Shown here: in pieces, positions 1-8,979 of the stretch
How the letters are laid out: every line of letters begins with the position of its first letter
Numbering within the stretch: position 1 is the first letter of the stretch
Source of the DNA: Deltaproteobacteria bacterium
GTDB taxonomy: Bacteria; Myxococcota; UBA727; VGSZ01
NCBI GenBank assembly: GCA_016177705.1
Contig: JACOUT010000014.1
Coordinates: forward strand, 310,001 to 374,000
Length of the DNA stretch: 64,000 bases
Direction: 5' to 3'
Program-made: the position numbers and the translations under genes
The notes under the pieces: generated by a model
Database searches by the model: none
Told to the model about the DNA's origin: nothing
What the model saw: the letters and a program-made list of their open reading frames with translations, nothing else

Positions 1-1874
1 ATGATGGCGATCATGGTCTGCTCCATCTCGCGCCGCGAATAGGGCAGCCGCGCCAACGCCGCGTACAGCGTCATGGCCATGGCGTAGACGTCGGTGCGCA
101 CGCTCGGCGGCGAGCCGTCGAGCAGCTCGGGCGCCAGGTAGGCGACCTTGCCGCGCACCATGGCGGCGCGCTCCTCGCTCTCGGCGCGCGCCTCGAGCGC
201 CTTGGCGATGCCGAAGTCGGTGAGCTTCACCTCACCGCCGACGCTCACCAGGATGTTCTGTGTCGAGACGTCGCAGTGCAGCACCGGCACGTGGCGGCCG
301 TCGGCGTCGACCGCGCCGTGCGCCGCGTGCAGGCCGGCACAGGCCTCGGCCACGATACGCACCGCGACGTCGAGGGGCACGGCGCGCGCGTTCTTCTTGC
401 TGCGGTCGACCAGGTGATACAGGTCGCTGCCGTCGACGTACTCCATGGCCAGGTAGATGTCGTCGCCGTTCTTGCCCGCCGTGAGCACGCGCACGACGTT
501 GGGGTGGCGCACGCGCCGCGCCAAGCGCGCTTCGTCGAGCAGGTTGCGCACGAAGTCGGTGTCGGTGCGGTGCTGCGGCAGCACGCGCTTGATGGCGACG
601 AACTTGTCGGGCGCGTCGGCTGAACGACCGCGAAAGACCTCGGCCATGCCGCCGACGCCGATGCGCTCGAGCAGCTCGTAGGCGCCCGCGCCGGCCTTGG
701 GCGCGCGCACCATGCGCGCACGATAGGCGCGCTCGATCTTGGTGCGCAGCTCCTCGACACGCGACAGCACGTAGGGGCGCAACGAGCCGGCCGGCACCGC
801 GCGCGGGTCGAGCTCGGCCAGGCGCGCCTCGTAGGCGCGCTCGACGGCGCCGAACGACGCACCGGGCTCGACGCCGAGCAGGCGATCGTCGCTGCGCTCG
901 GGCTTCAGCTCGAGGTAGAGCGCCAGCACCTCGGCGCCGCCGCGGTCGGGCAAGCGCGCGAGCTGCGAGAGCTGCACGTTGTCCTCCGCCACCAGCATGG
1001 GCGCCATGCCGCTCGGCGCGCGCCGGCGATCGACCAGCGCCTCGTCGAGCGGCCGATCGAGCACCTCGACCAGTCCGGCGTCGAGCAGCGTGCCGATCAC
1101 CAGGCCGCCAACGAGGGGATCGAGGCGGATGGTGCGATAGAGATCGTCGGATCGCAGCGTGCCGTCGACCAGCTCCGACAGGTCCTCGCCGCCGGTGAAG
1201 GCGCGCAGCCGCGGCGCGACGTTGGCGAAGCCGGGAAGGGGCGCCGGATAACGGTTGCCCAACGACTCACCGAAGCGCAGCAACTCCGCCGGCTGCAGCG
1301 AGCGCCGCTTGTGCTCGAGCAGCAGGCCGAAGGGACTGACCACGGTGAGCGGCGTGAACTCGAAGAACTTGCTGTCATCGAAGAAGCGATAGGTGCCGTC
1401 GTTGGCCGCGAGCAGCGCGCGCACGAACGAGCGCACCTCGTCGCGCAGCGCCTCGAGCAGTGGGATGGGCTGCACAAGCCGACGGCGCACCAGCGACGAG
1501 ACCAGCGGCACCCCCGGCTCGGGCTTCTGCCCAGGCGCGACCAAGCCGCGCGTCACCAAGCTGGCCAGCAACGCGGGCTCACCCTCGATGCGGGAGGCGT
1601 GGACCGGCTCGCCGCGCAGGAAGTAGATGCTGCCGGACAGACCTGGCGGGGCCGCCACCACCATCAGCCGGCCGGTGAGCTGGGGCGCGAAGATGGTCAT
1701 GAGCAAGGAGGCGCCACAGCCCGGCGCCATGCGGCCGGCCAGCGCTGCCTCCTCCGACGTCGGGCGCCCGTCGCCGAGCGTCGCGGCGACGCCGGGGAAG
1801 GTGGCGCCGATCGCCACTCCCGGCGCGATCGGCACCGGGCCGGACGGGTCATCGAGGCTGATCCGGCTCCCCAC
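1..1874 (-). CDS. Ser/Thr protein kinase with N-terminal PATAN/DUF4388-like domain (C-terminus cut by window edge)
   Basis: The reading frame stays open from a GTG at 1874 to the left edge, giving about 624 visible residues. Residues ~35-100 (an LTGRLMVV..GSIYFLRGEPVHAS pattern) resemble the PATAN/DUF4388 domain that often precedes myxobacterial kinases. From ~398 an ordinary protein kinase follows: glycine loop (ERIGVGGMAEVF, E403 onward), VAIK lysine, catalytic loop HCDVSTQN with H533 and D535, DFG, and APE (YLAPE). The Arg of HRD is Cys, so it is a non-RD kinase but probably active. The start is uncertain: there is no ribosome-binding site before the GTG, and an in-frame ATG lies ~40 codons downstream. 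The gene diverges from the FHA/sigma-54 activator, whose FHA domain could read phosphothreonine written by such a kinase; that link is an inference. Confidence 0.85.
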   Translation of the reverse strand, partial: MGSRISLDDPSGPVPIAPGVAIGATFPGVAATLGDGRPTSEEAALAGRMAPGCGASLLMTIFAPQLTGRLMVVAAPPGLSGSIYFLRGEPVHASRIEGEPALLASLVTRGLVAPGQKPEPGVPLVSSLVRRRLVQPIPLLEALRDEVRSFVRALLAANDGTYRFFDDSKFFEFTPLTVVSPFGLLLEHKRRSLQPAELLRFGESLGNRYPAPLPGFANVAPRLRAFTGGEDLSELVDGTLRSDDLYRTIRLDPLVGGLVIGTLLDAGLVEVLDRPLDEALVDRRRAPSGMAPMLVAEDNVQLSQLARLPDRGGAEVLALYLELKPERSDDRLLGVEPGASFGAVERAYEARLAELDPRAVPAGSLRPYVLSRVEELRTKIERAYRARMVRAPKAGAGAYELLERIGVGGMAEVFRGRSADAPDKFVAIKRVLPQHRTDTDFVRNLLDEARLARRVRHPNVVRVLTAGKNGDDIYLAMEYVDGSDLYHLVDRSKKNARAVPLDVAVRIVAEACAGLHAAHGAVDADGRHVPVLHCDVSTQNILVSVGGEVKLTDFGIAKALEARAESEERAAMVRGKVAYLAPELLDGSPPSVRTDVYAMAMTLYAALARLPYSRREMEQTMIAI

Positions 1875-1976
1875 GGGCGCATTGTGCGCTCAGCGAGGGG
1901 GCGTCGCGCAACCCCGAAAGGCAGTGTCCATCGCTCGGCGCTTCCGTTTCGCGCCCGTCCGATGCAGCCTGCGCGC

Positions 1977-3374
1977 ATGAGCGACCACCCGTCCCCCCCC
2001 GGCGGGGCCAGCCCCCGCGGCGCCACCATCGTGGTGCGGTCCGGCGCCGGCTTGAGCCTGGAGCGTCCCACCTTCGAGCTGACCGAGACGCGCACCGGCA
2101 AGAAGCACCGCTTCGACGTGCTGGCCGCGCGCCTCGGCGCCGGCCCGGGCAACGACCTGCTGCTGGCGGATCCGACGGTATCGTCGGTGCACGCGGAGAT
2201 CGTCGCCACGCCGCAGGGCTTCCGCCTGCGCGACCTGGGCAGCACCAACGGCACCTCCGTCGGCGGCGTGCGCATCATCGAGGGCTTCCTCGACGACGGA
2301 GCGACCATCAAGCTCGGCGAGGTCGAGCTGACCTTCCGGCTCGGCAAGGACAAGGTCAGCCAGCCCATCTCGGAGGCGACCGAGCTGCACGGCGCCGTCG
2401 GCACGTCGCCGGCGATGCGCGCGATCTTTTCGCGCATCGATCGCGTGGGCAAGACCGACGCCACAGTGATGATTCACGGCGAGACCGGCACCGGCAAGGA
2501 AGTGGTGGCCTGGTCGATCTACGAGGCGAGCAAGCGCGCCGACAAGCCGTTCGTCGTCGTCGACTGCGGCTCGATCGCGCCCACACTGATCGAGAGCGAG
2601 CTGTTCGGTCACGAGAAGGGCTCGTTCACGGGCGCGCACCAGCGTCGGGTCGGCGCCTTCGAGCGCGCCAACGGCGGCACGCTGTTCCTCGACGAGCTGG
2701 GTGAGCTGTCGCTCGAGCTGCAGCCCAAGCTGCTGCGCGCGCTCGAGCGCCGCGAGGTGCAACGGGTCGGCGGCGATCGCCCCATCACCACCGACGTGCG
2801 CATCATCGCCGCCACCAACCGCGACCTGCGCTCGATGGTGGCGCGCGGCGAGTTCCGCGAGGATCTCTACTACCGGCTCGCCGTCGTCACCATCGAGCTG
2901 CCGCCCCTGCGGGAGCGCAAGGAGGACGTGCCGGTGCTGGTCGATCACTTCCTCACCGGCATGGGCCTCGATCGCAGCGCGTTGCCCGCGGGCGCGATGG
3001 AGCGGTTCCTCGAGCACCCCTGGCCCGGCAATGCGCGCGAGCTGAAGAACGCGGTCGAGCGCGCGGTCGTGCTCGGCGAGACCCGCTTCCTCGGCGCCGA
3101 CGCGCCGACGGCGCCCACGGCCACGAGCGGCACGGCCGCGCCCTCCGGCGCGGACGACGCGCGCGGCAGCTACCTGGTCAACACCCAGGATCCATACAAG
3201 GATCAGAAGGCCAAGGTGACGGCGGACTTCGAGGAGCGCTACGCGAGGTTACTGATGAAGGAACACCAGGGGAACGTCAGCGCCGCGTCGCGCGTCGCCG
3301 GTATCGACCGCATGAGCCTGCACAAGATCCTGGCGCGCTACGGCCTCGACGCTCGGGAGCTCGGCAAGACGTGA
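1977..3374 (+). CDS. FHA-domain sigma-54-dependent transcriptional activator
   Basis: 465 aa. Residues ~45-120 form an FHA phosphothreonine-binding domain (conserved GND, SSVHAEI, DLGSTNGT). Residues ~138-365 are the AAA+ sigma-54 activation domain: Walker A GETGTGKE at 168-175, the sigma-54 loop GSFTGA at 215-220, Walker B LFLDE at ~236-240, and an arginine-finger segment FREDLYYRL near 293-301. The C-terminal ~40 residues contain a Fis-type helix-turn-helix (NVSAASRVAGIDRMSLHKIL). It should hydrolyse ATP to open sigma-54 promoters when the FHA domain binds a phosphorylated partner, a common Myxococcus architecture. The frame is open far upstream, but homology begins at the ATG at 1977; no clear ribosome-binding site precedes it. 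Confidence 0.93.
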   Translation: MSDHPSPPGGASPRGATIVVRSGAGLSLERPTFELTETRTGKKHRFDVLAARLGAGPGNDLLLADPTVSSVHAEIVATPQGFRLRDLGSTNGTSVGGVRIIEGFLDDGATIKLGEVELTFRLGKDKVSQPISEATELHGAVGTSPAMRAIFSRIDRVGKTDATVMIHGETGTGKEVVAWSIYEASKRADKPFVVVDCGSIAPTLIESELFGHEKGSFTGAHQRRVGAFERANGGTLFLDELGELSLELQPKLLRALERREVQRVGGDRPITTDVRIIAATNRDLRSMVARGEFREDLYYRLAVVTIELPPLRERKEDVPVLVDHFLTGMGLDRSALPAGAMERFLEHPWPGNARELKNAVERAVVLGETRFLGADAPTAPTATSGTAAPSGADDARGSYLVNTQDPYKDQKAKVTADFEERYARLLMKEHQGNVSAASRVAGIDRMSLHKILARYGLDARELGKT

Positions 3375-3441
3375 GCTGCGCCGCCACGGTGACGTTGCTA
3401 CAGCGTGATCCGCCGCCGGCGGCGCGCAGGAGAGGATGGCG

Positions 3442-3621
3442 ATGATGTTCGACTATGTGGTGCCCGGCACGATCGAGGCCGCGGCCAAGAAGAAGAAGAA
3501 GGCCGAGGGCGGCAAGAAGAAGAAGCCCGGCGACGGTCCGGTGCGCACGCAGATGGTGCCGGAGAACCCTGCCGACGGCCTCGGCTACGACCCGGCCACG
3601 GTGCCGACGGAAAAGATCTAG
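3442..3621 (+). CDS. Small Lys-rich protein of unknown function
   Basis: 59 codons. The product has an aromatic/hydrophobic N-terminus (MMFDYVVPGTIEAA), then two lysine clusters (KKKKK and KKKK) separated by AEGG, and an acidic/neutral tail ending PTEKI. A strong Shine-Dalgarno AGGAGAGG occupies 3428-3435. It abuts the ATG at 3436 but sits 6 nt before the ATG at 3442, so 3442 is preferred. The gene lies between the sigma-54 activator and a receiver gene on the same strand. I recognise no family; the basic clusters could bind nucleic acid or a membrane surface. The ribosome-binding site is the main reason to believe it is expressed. Confidence 0.5.
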   Translation: MMFDYVVPGTIEAAAKKKKKAEGGKKKKPGDGPVRTQMVPENPADGLGYDPATVPTEKI

Positions 3622-3666
3622 CGCCCGGTCGACAACATCGAGCGCGCCAAACTCGGGGGCAACGAC

Positions 3667-4050
3667 GTGGACGAGAGCCGGACCATCCTGGTCGTCGAGG
3701 ACGATCCGCACCTGCGCCGGATGCTGTGCAAGCACCTCGAGCAGCAGCGGTTCGCCGTGCACGCTGTCGACAACGGCGAGTCCGCGCTCGGCTGGCTCGA
3801 TGGCAACCCGGCCCCCGCGCTCGTCTGTCTCGACCTGGCGCTGCCCACCATGAGCGGCTTTCGCGTCTGCGAGTCGATGCGGCTCAAGCAGAAGACGCGC
3901 GCCGTGCCGGTGCTGGTCATCACCGCGCGCACGTCGGTGCAGGACCACACGTTCGCGCTCGAGATGGGCGCCGATGCCTTCCTCGAGAAGCCGTTCAAGC
4001 TCAAGGATCTCGACGAGCAGATCCGCCGCCTGCTCGAGCCGCACGCGTGA
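3667..4050 (+). CDS. Single-domain response regulator (CheY-like receiver)
   Basis: 127 aa, one receiver domain only. The acidic pocket is at E11/D12/D13 (VVEDDP), the phosphoacceptor is D56 (VCLDLALP), the switch Thr is near T86 (LVITART), and the conserved Lys is K108 (EKPFK). It starts with GTG preceded by a GGGGG run at about 3654-3658. Its stop overlaps the start of the glycosyltransferase gene by GTGA, so the two are translationally coupled. With no output domain it should act by protein-protein contact, for example as a phosphate relay for one of the nearby histidine kinases (4837-7440, 8980-12060); the partner is not shown by the sequence. Confidence 0.9.
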   Translation: MDESRTILVVEDDPHLRRMLCKHLEQQRFAVHAVDNGESALGWLDGNPAPALVCLDLALPTMSGFRVCESMRLKQKTRAVPVLVITARTSVQDHTFALEMGADAFLEKPFKLKDLDEQIRRLLEPHA

Positions 4051-4814
4051 CGCTCGAGCACGATCGGGTGCCGCTCGGCCGCATCCACGCACATCGACTT
4101 CGCTTCGACCAAGCGATCGACGCCATCGTCGCGCTCGCGAGGGCGGGCGCGGGCGGCACCGTGCTCACGCCCAACGTCGATCACGTGGTGTTGGCCGAGC
4201 ACGACGACACGCTGGTCGCCGCCTACGCCGGCGCGTCGCTGTCGCTGGTCGACGGCAAGCCGCTGGTCTGGCTTGGGCGCATGCTCGGACGCCCCTTCCC
4301 CGACAAGATCTCCGGCAGCGATCTGGTGGAGCCGCTCGCTGCCCGCGCGGCCAAGGACGGGCTGTCGCTGTTCCTGCTCGGCGCCAAGGAGGGCGTGGGC
4401 GCGCGAGCCGCCTCGGCGCTGTCAGCGCGCTACCCGACGCTGCGTGTCGCCGGCGTGCTCGCCCCGCCGCACGGCTTCGACGCCGACACCGAGCACGACC
4501 GTGCCGTGGTGGAACGAGTGAGCGCCGCGCGGCCCGACATCGTGCTGGTGGCGCTCGGCGCGCCGCGCCAGGAGCGGTGGATGGAGGCTCACCGCCATGC
4601 GCTCGCGCCCGCGGTCCTGCTCGGCGTCGGCGCCACGCTCGACTTCCTGGCGGGCGAGAGGGTGCGCGCGCCCCGCCTGGTCTCGGAGCTCGGCCTGGAG
4701 TGGGCGTTTCGGCTGGCGCAAGAGCCGCGGCGCATGGCCGCGCGCTACCTGGTGCGCGATCGTGCGTTCTTCGGCATCGCGCTGCGCACCTTGCGCGAGC
4801 ACCGCCGGCGCTGA
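4047..4814 (+). CDS. WecG/TagA/CpsF-family glycosyltransferase
   Basis: 255 aa, the usual length of the family (GT26). Diagnostic blocks are present in order: TPNVDHVVLA near the N-terminus, DGKPLVWLGR, the GSDLVEPLA segment, GAPRQERWM at about two thirds, and GVGATLDFLAGE followed by APRLVSELGLEWAFRLAQEPRR. The family transfers ManNAcA or ManNAc from UDP-sugar to undecaprenyl-linked GlcNAc in surface polysaccharide or teichoic acid linkage-unit synthesis at the inner membrane; here it more likely serves an exopolysaccharide or O-antigen pathway. The GTG start overlaps the receiver stop. No other polysaccharide genes lie beside it, so its pathway cannot be named from this window. Confidence 0.92.
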   Translation: MTLEHDRVPLGRIHAHRLRFDQAIDAIVALARAGAGGTVLTPNVDHVVLAEHDDTLVAAYAGASLSLVDGKPLVWLGRMLGRPFPDKISGSDLVEPLAARAAKDGLSLFLLGAKEGVGARAASALSARYPTLRVAGVLAPPHGFDADTEHDRAVVERVSAARPDIVLVALGAPRQERWMEAHRHALAPAVLLGVGATLDFLAGERVRAPRLVSELGLEWAFRLAQEPRRMAARYLVRDRAFFGIALRTLREHRRR

Positions 4815-4836
4815 CCCTCGCAGGGGACAGGTCCCG

Positions 4837-7440
4837 TCAGCGCGGCTTCTTGAGGTCCGACATCTTGACGCCCGGATTGGTGTGGTCGCGGTCGTCGTCG
4901 AGGTCGGGCGAGAGCTGCCCGGCGGCGGCGATCGCGCGCGGCACCGGCCGTGACGGCACCGCCGGTAGCGCCGGCTTCTGTGGCGGGCCCGGCGATGCCG
5001 CGAAGCGCTGCGTGCTCTCATCGGGCAAGGCGATGCCGGCCACCCGACCCGACACTTCTGCCTTCTTGCGCTCCTGCTCGCGCAGGCGGCGCTCGTAGCC
5101 GGCCTCCTCGATGGTGTCGAGCCGCACGATGGCCGCGCGCGGATCGGCGCCCGCCACCGCCGCCTTGGGCGGCGCGGCCAAGGCCCGCGCGATGCCGGCC
5201 GCGTCGCGCGGGCCCGAGGGAGGAGCCGACGCCTGCACCGGTGGCACCGTCACCACCTCGTCCGGCCGGGGCGAGGGCGCGCCGCCCCGCGGCGGCGTCA
5301 TCTGGTCGTTGGTGATGTCGGCGCTGTCGTCCTCGGCGTCGCGCTCTTGCCCCTCCGACGCGCGGTCGAGGTCGATCATGTCGACGTTGAGACCATAGCG
5401 GCGCGTCTCGTACTTGGTGATGCGCCCGATCTTGCGCACGATCTCGGCCATGCGCTCGGCCTGCCGGAAGATGGTGTCGACGGGGCGGCGCAATCGCTCG
5501 TCGGCCTCGGGCACGCGGTTCTTCAGCATCTCGGCGTAGCCGAGCACGCTGGTGAGCGGCTGGTTCAGCTCGTGCGCCGCCATGCCGGCGAGCTCGGCGG
5601 CCACGCGCGCCTTCTCCGTCTTCGACAGCAGGTCCTTGGCCTCGTTGAGCTGACGCTCCACGGCCATGCGTTCGCGCAGGTCGGTGAACACGCCCACGGT
5701 GGCGACCTCGTCGCCGTCCTCGTAGATCAGGCTGGCCGTCATGGAGACGGGCACGACCTCGCCCGAAACGTTCAAGATCTCCCGGCGATGGGCCTCGAGT
5801 CGGCCGCGACCGCCGAAGCGCTCCTCGCGCAGCTTGGCCATCACCTCGGCGGCAGCGCCGGCCGGGTAAAGCTGGCTGACGTGCACGCGGCCGATGACGT
5901 CCTCGGCCTTGAAGCCGTAGATCTTCTCGGCGCCCTTGTTGAACAGCATGACGTTGCCGTTCATGTCGGAGGCGACGATGGCGTCGACGGAGTTGTCGAT
6001 CAGGTTCTCGAGGAACTCCTTGGTGGTGCGCAGCTCGCCTTCCATCTCGCGCGTCTCGGTGACGTCGCGGAACGAGACGATGAGCAGGCCGGTCTCCTGA
6101 CCGCCGCCGCCGGCCGACAGCGAGAACACCCGCTCGTTGCCGTCGCCGCGCGCCACCAACACGTCGAAGCTGCGCTTGAAGCGACCGTGGCGCACCTGAT
6201 CGACGACGTCGGCCCAACGCCCGCGCGACTCCTCGAGGATCAGGTCCTGGAAGGTGAGCTGCAACAGGTCGTCGCGCGTGCGCCCGAGCAGGCGGCGGCC
6301 CTCCTTGTTGACGTAGAGCACGCGGCCGTCGCCGTCGATGATGGCCATGCCGTCGGCGGCGTACTCGAAGAAGTCCTGGTACTTGCGCAGCGCCTCGGTC
6401 TGGCGCTCGGCCAACATGCGCATCGAGTTGATGCGCTCGTTCTGGTCCTTGTACTGGTCGAACAGGCGCGCGTTCCTGATGGCGACGGCGCAGGCCGACG
6501 CCACCGTCTGACCGAATTGGATCTCGCTGTCGGCCAGGCGCCGCGCCGACTTGGAGGAGCGCAGGAACAGCACGCCGGTGACGCGCTCCTCGAAGACGAT
6601 GGGGAACAGGGCCATGGTGCGCACCCCCTTCTCGGCGATGCTCTTCTGCACCCCGAGCAAGAGCGGCTCGCTCTGCGCGTCGTCGATCAGGACCGGCGCG
6701 CCGCTCTCCACGCAGCGCTTCAGCTCAGGGTAGTTCGACAGCTTGATGCGCAGGTCCTTGACCGTGCGATCCTCCGAGGCCGCCACCATGATGGCGTCGT
6801 CGCGCTCGGGGTCGAGCAGCACGATCGAGCAGCGCTCGAGCTCGATGACCTCGGCGATCAGGCGGCTCACCGTGTGCAGGATCAGTTGCATGTCGAGCGA
6901 CGAGGCCAGCGTCTGGCTCAGCTCGAGCAACAGCGCGGCGTCACGGCGCTGCTTGTGGATCTCGCCGACGTTGCGCGCGCTGCGCAGGTTGGCGGTGGCG
7001 CGCGCTAGGATCTCGACGTCGTTGTCGCGGTCGCTGACGAAATCGTCGAAGCCGTCGGCCAGCGCACCCGCGATGGCGGCGGACGAGGGCGCGTCGAGCA
7101 GCGCGACCACGCGCGTGAGCGCGCCCGGCCGAATGGCGCGCAGCCCGTCGGCGAGCGAGCCGCGATCGGCCAACGGGCCGGGTTCGAGCAGCGCCAGGTG
7201 GGGGCCGAGGCTGCGGCACAGCTCGTACAGCTCGTCGGGCTCCTTGGCCTCGACGGCGTTCCAACCATCGGCCCACAACAGCTCGACCAGGCGGCGGCGG
7301 CGGGCGGCCTCCTGCACGCACACCACGGCGATCGGGTTCGCCTCCTCGGCGGCCCGCTGCACCCGCTGGTGGCGCACCACCTGCGGCGAGGTCTTCTCGT
7401 CCTCGAAGCCTTCTGCCGCTTCGTCAGCGTCCGTCGTCAT
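4837..7440 (-). CDS. GAF/PAS sensor protein with histidine phosphoacceptor domain but no ATPase domain
   Basis: 867 aa. Residues ~35-160 look like a degenerate receiver, ~165-330 are a GAF domain, ~350-465 and ~480-600 are two PAS domains, and ~605-690 is a HisKA helix pair with the phosphoacceptor H623 in MAAHELNQPLTSVLGYAEML. After this the HATPase_c domain is missing: there are no N, G1 (DTG), F or G2 boxes. Instead about 180 residues are rich in Pro, Ala, Asp and Glu and probably disordered. The stop codon and frame are clean, so this is not a simple truncation. It may receive phosphate from, or heterodimerise with, another kinase such as the hybrid kinase at 8980-12060 (inference). The ATG overlaps the end of the LarC-like gene by 17 nt, so it is the second gene of that operon. 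Confidence 0.88.
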   Translation of the reverse strand: MTTDADEAAEGFEDEKTSPQVVRHQRVQRAAEEANPIAVVCVQEAARRRRLVELLWADGWNAVEAKEPDELYELCRSLGPHLALLEPGPLADRGSLADGLRAIRPGALTRVVALLDAPSSAAIAGALADGFDDFVSDRDNDVEILARATANLRSARNVGEIHKQRRDAALLLELSQTLASSLDMQLILHTVSRLIAEVIELERCSIVLLDPERDDAIMVAASEDRTVKDLRIKLSNYPELKRCVESGAPVLIDDAQSEPLLLGVQKSIAEKGVRTMALFPIVFEERVTGVLFLRSSKSARRLADSEIQFGQTVASACAVAIRNARLFDQYKDQNERINSMRMLAERQTEALRKYQDFFEYAADGMAIIDGDGRVLYVNKEGRRLLGRTRDDLLQLTFQDLILEESRGRWADVVDQVRHGRFKRSFDVLVARGDGNERVFSLSAGGGGQETGLLIVSFRDVTETREMEGELRTTKEFLENLIDNSVDAIVASDMNGNVMLFNKGAEKIYGFKAEDVIGRVHVSQLYPAGAAAEVMAKLREERFGGRGRLEAHRREILNVSGEVVPVSMTASLIYEDGDEVATVGVFTDLRERMAVERQLNEAKDLLSKTEKARVAAELAGMAAHELNQPLTSVLGYAEMLKNRVPEADERLRRPVDTIFRQAERMAEIVRKIGRITKYETRRYGLNVDMIDLDRASEGQERDAEDDSADITNDQMTPPRGGAPSPRPDEVVTVPPVQASAPPSGPRDAAGIARALAAPPKAAVAGADPRAAIVRLDTIEEAGYERRLREQERKKAEVSGRVAGIALPDESTQRFAASPGPPQKPALPAVPSRPVPRAIAAAGQLSPDLDDDRDHTNPGVKMSDLKKPR

Positions 7441-8929
7441 CGTCGTCGCCGCCCTCGTCCTCCGCGCCCTGTTGCCCCGCGCCCTGCTTCGCCACGCGAT
7501 CGTGCACCGCGATCGGTTCGCGCCCGACGGCGGCCTCGGCTGCCGCCACCGCCGCCGCCGCGATCGCGTGCTCGCCTTGTCGCGAGCGACGCGCCGCGGC
7601 CTGCACGTCGTCGAGCACGGGCTCGACGCGCACCAAGCGCCCGGCGCTCGAGGTCACCTGAACCCGCACCGACGCCTTGGTTCTACCGCGCCCAACGGTG
7701 ACGGTCACCTCCAGCCGGGCCGGCGTCCATCGATCGGCCCAGGTTCGGAGCACCTCGGCGGCCCCGGCTTGCCAGAGCGCCTCGCAGAGAGGTTCGGTCG
7801 CCGCGGCCGGGGCCGCCAGCGACAGCGCCAGGCGCGCGCCGGCACCGAGCCCGGTGACCTGCGGCGTCAGGTGGACATCGAGGGCGCCAAGCGCGCGCAG
7901 CCGCTCGACCAACAGCGGCGTCGCGTCGACCTCGGACAGGCTGGCCGAGAGCGCCACGCACGACGCAGCACCCGCCTCACCGCCGCGGGTGGCCAGCGGC
8001 ACCGGCGGCCCGATCAGCGCGCGCACCACGGCGCCACCGGCGGAGGCGCCCGCAGGTGCTGCGCCGATGCCTTGGCGCGACACGCCGGCGACGCCGCGGG
8101 CGCCAAAGCGGTGCACCACGGCCCAGGCGGCAGCGGCGCCCGCCACGTCGACGTCGATCCACGGGCGATCGTGCTCGACCAGCGGCACGCCCGCCAGCGT
8201 CTCGAGCAGCCACGGCGAGGGTGTGGGCCAGTCGCTCGCATCGACGACGCCATCGGCGGCGGCCGCGACGCACGAGAGCCCCACGGGCGTGGCGGTGATG
8301 GCGGCCGGCGAGAGCGCGTCGACCAGCGCCGCCAGCGCCGTGATCTCGGCGAGCATGCGCACGGCGGCCGCGCCCGACAGTCGTACCTGCGGGCCGGCGA
8401 CGCGCTCCAGCGAGGACGCGAGCCGGCGAGCCGCTTTGTGCGCCAGCGCCTTGCTCACCGCCGGCAACGACGACGACGCCAGCGCAGGCGCCAGCTCGTG
8501 GATGGCAGCGACGCCCCCCGAGCGCCAGGCGTCGAGCGCGCGCGGGGCACGCGCGGAGCGCGACGCTGGCGGCAGCACGAGCGCACCCGGCACCGGCATC
8601 GCGGCCTGTTCGGCGGCGGCAGGCGAGGACGCTCGGCGCACCCCCGTGCGCCGCGCCTGCGCCACGCGAGCACGCCGAGGTGCACGCGCGTGACCGCGCA
8701 CCTCGAGCGGGGGGCGCTCACCCTCGCCGGGAACGGTCAGTCGCGCCGCGGTCGCGATCAGGCCGCGCACGCGCACGTGCTCCTCGACCAGGCCGACGTC
8801 GCCGAGCCCGACGGCTGCGAGCGCATCCAGCGCGGCCGCGCGCGGCGCCCCGACCGCGAGCAGCGCGCCGACGATCAGCTCGGCGCGCGCGCCCAGGGCG
8901 AGGTCGAGGTGGAGGTGCTGCTGGCTCAT
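7424..8929 (-). CDS. larC: LarC-like protein (nickel-pincer cofactor metal insertase family, divergent)
   Basis: 501 aa. The layout matches LarC (DUF111): an N-terminal block HLHLDLALGARAELIVGALL equivalent to the family's DxxxGxxGDMxLGALL, a central TPVGLSCVAAAA..PTPSPWLLETLAGVPL segment, and a C-terminal domain with VEVTVTVGRG-like strands. LarC inserts Ni into the pyridinium dithiocarboxylate mononucleotide made by LarB and LarE, by CTP hydrolysis. The GDM of the N-terminal motif is replaced by AEL and no larA, larB or larE lies nearby, so activity is doubtful. The ATG at 8929 is chosen because GGGAG lies 6 nt upstream; an upstream in-frame ATG at 8980 has no such site. The tail is acidic (GGDDDDD). 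It is the first gene of an operon with the PAS/GAF protein. Confidence 0.7.
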   Translation of the reverse strand: MSQQHLHLDLALGARAELIVGALLAVGAPRAAALDALAAVGLGDVGLVEEHVRVRGLIATAARLTVPGEGERPPLEVRGHARAPRRARVAQARRTGVRRASSPAAAEQAAMPVPGALVLPPASRSARAPRALDAWRSGGVAAIHELAPALASSSLPAVSKALAHKAARRLASSLERVAGPQVRLSGAAAVRMLAEITALAALVDALSPAAITATPVGLSCVAAAADGVVDASDWPTPSPWLLETLAGVPLVEHDRPWIDVDVAGAAAAWAVVHRFGARGVAGVSRQGIGAAPAGASAGGAVVRALIGPPVPLATRGGEAGAASCVALSASLSEVDATPLLVERLRALGALDVHLTPQVTGLGAGARLALSLAAPAAATEPLCEALWQAGAAEVLRTWADRWTPARLEVTVTVGRGRTKASVRVQVTSSAGRLVRVEPVLDDVQAAARRSRQGEHAIAAAAVAAAEAAVGREPIAVHDRVAKQGAGQQGAEDEGGDDDDDGR

Positions 8930-8979
8930 CGCCCGCTCCCGGCGTTCTTGGGGATTGCCCCGGCGCGTGCGACGCTCCA

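Noticed and set aside
4822..4834. Hairpin GGGAC-AG-GTCCC between two convergent genes as terminator
   Set aside because: The stem is short, the loop too small, and no T-run follows on either strand.
5347..7008. 553-residue plus-strand open frame
   Set aside because: Antisense to the PAS/GAF protein; His/Val/Asp-rich shadow.
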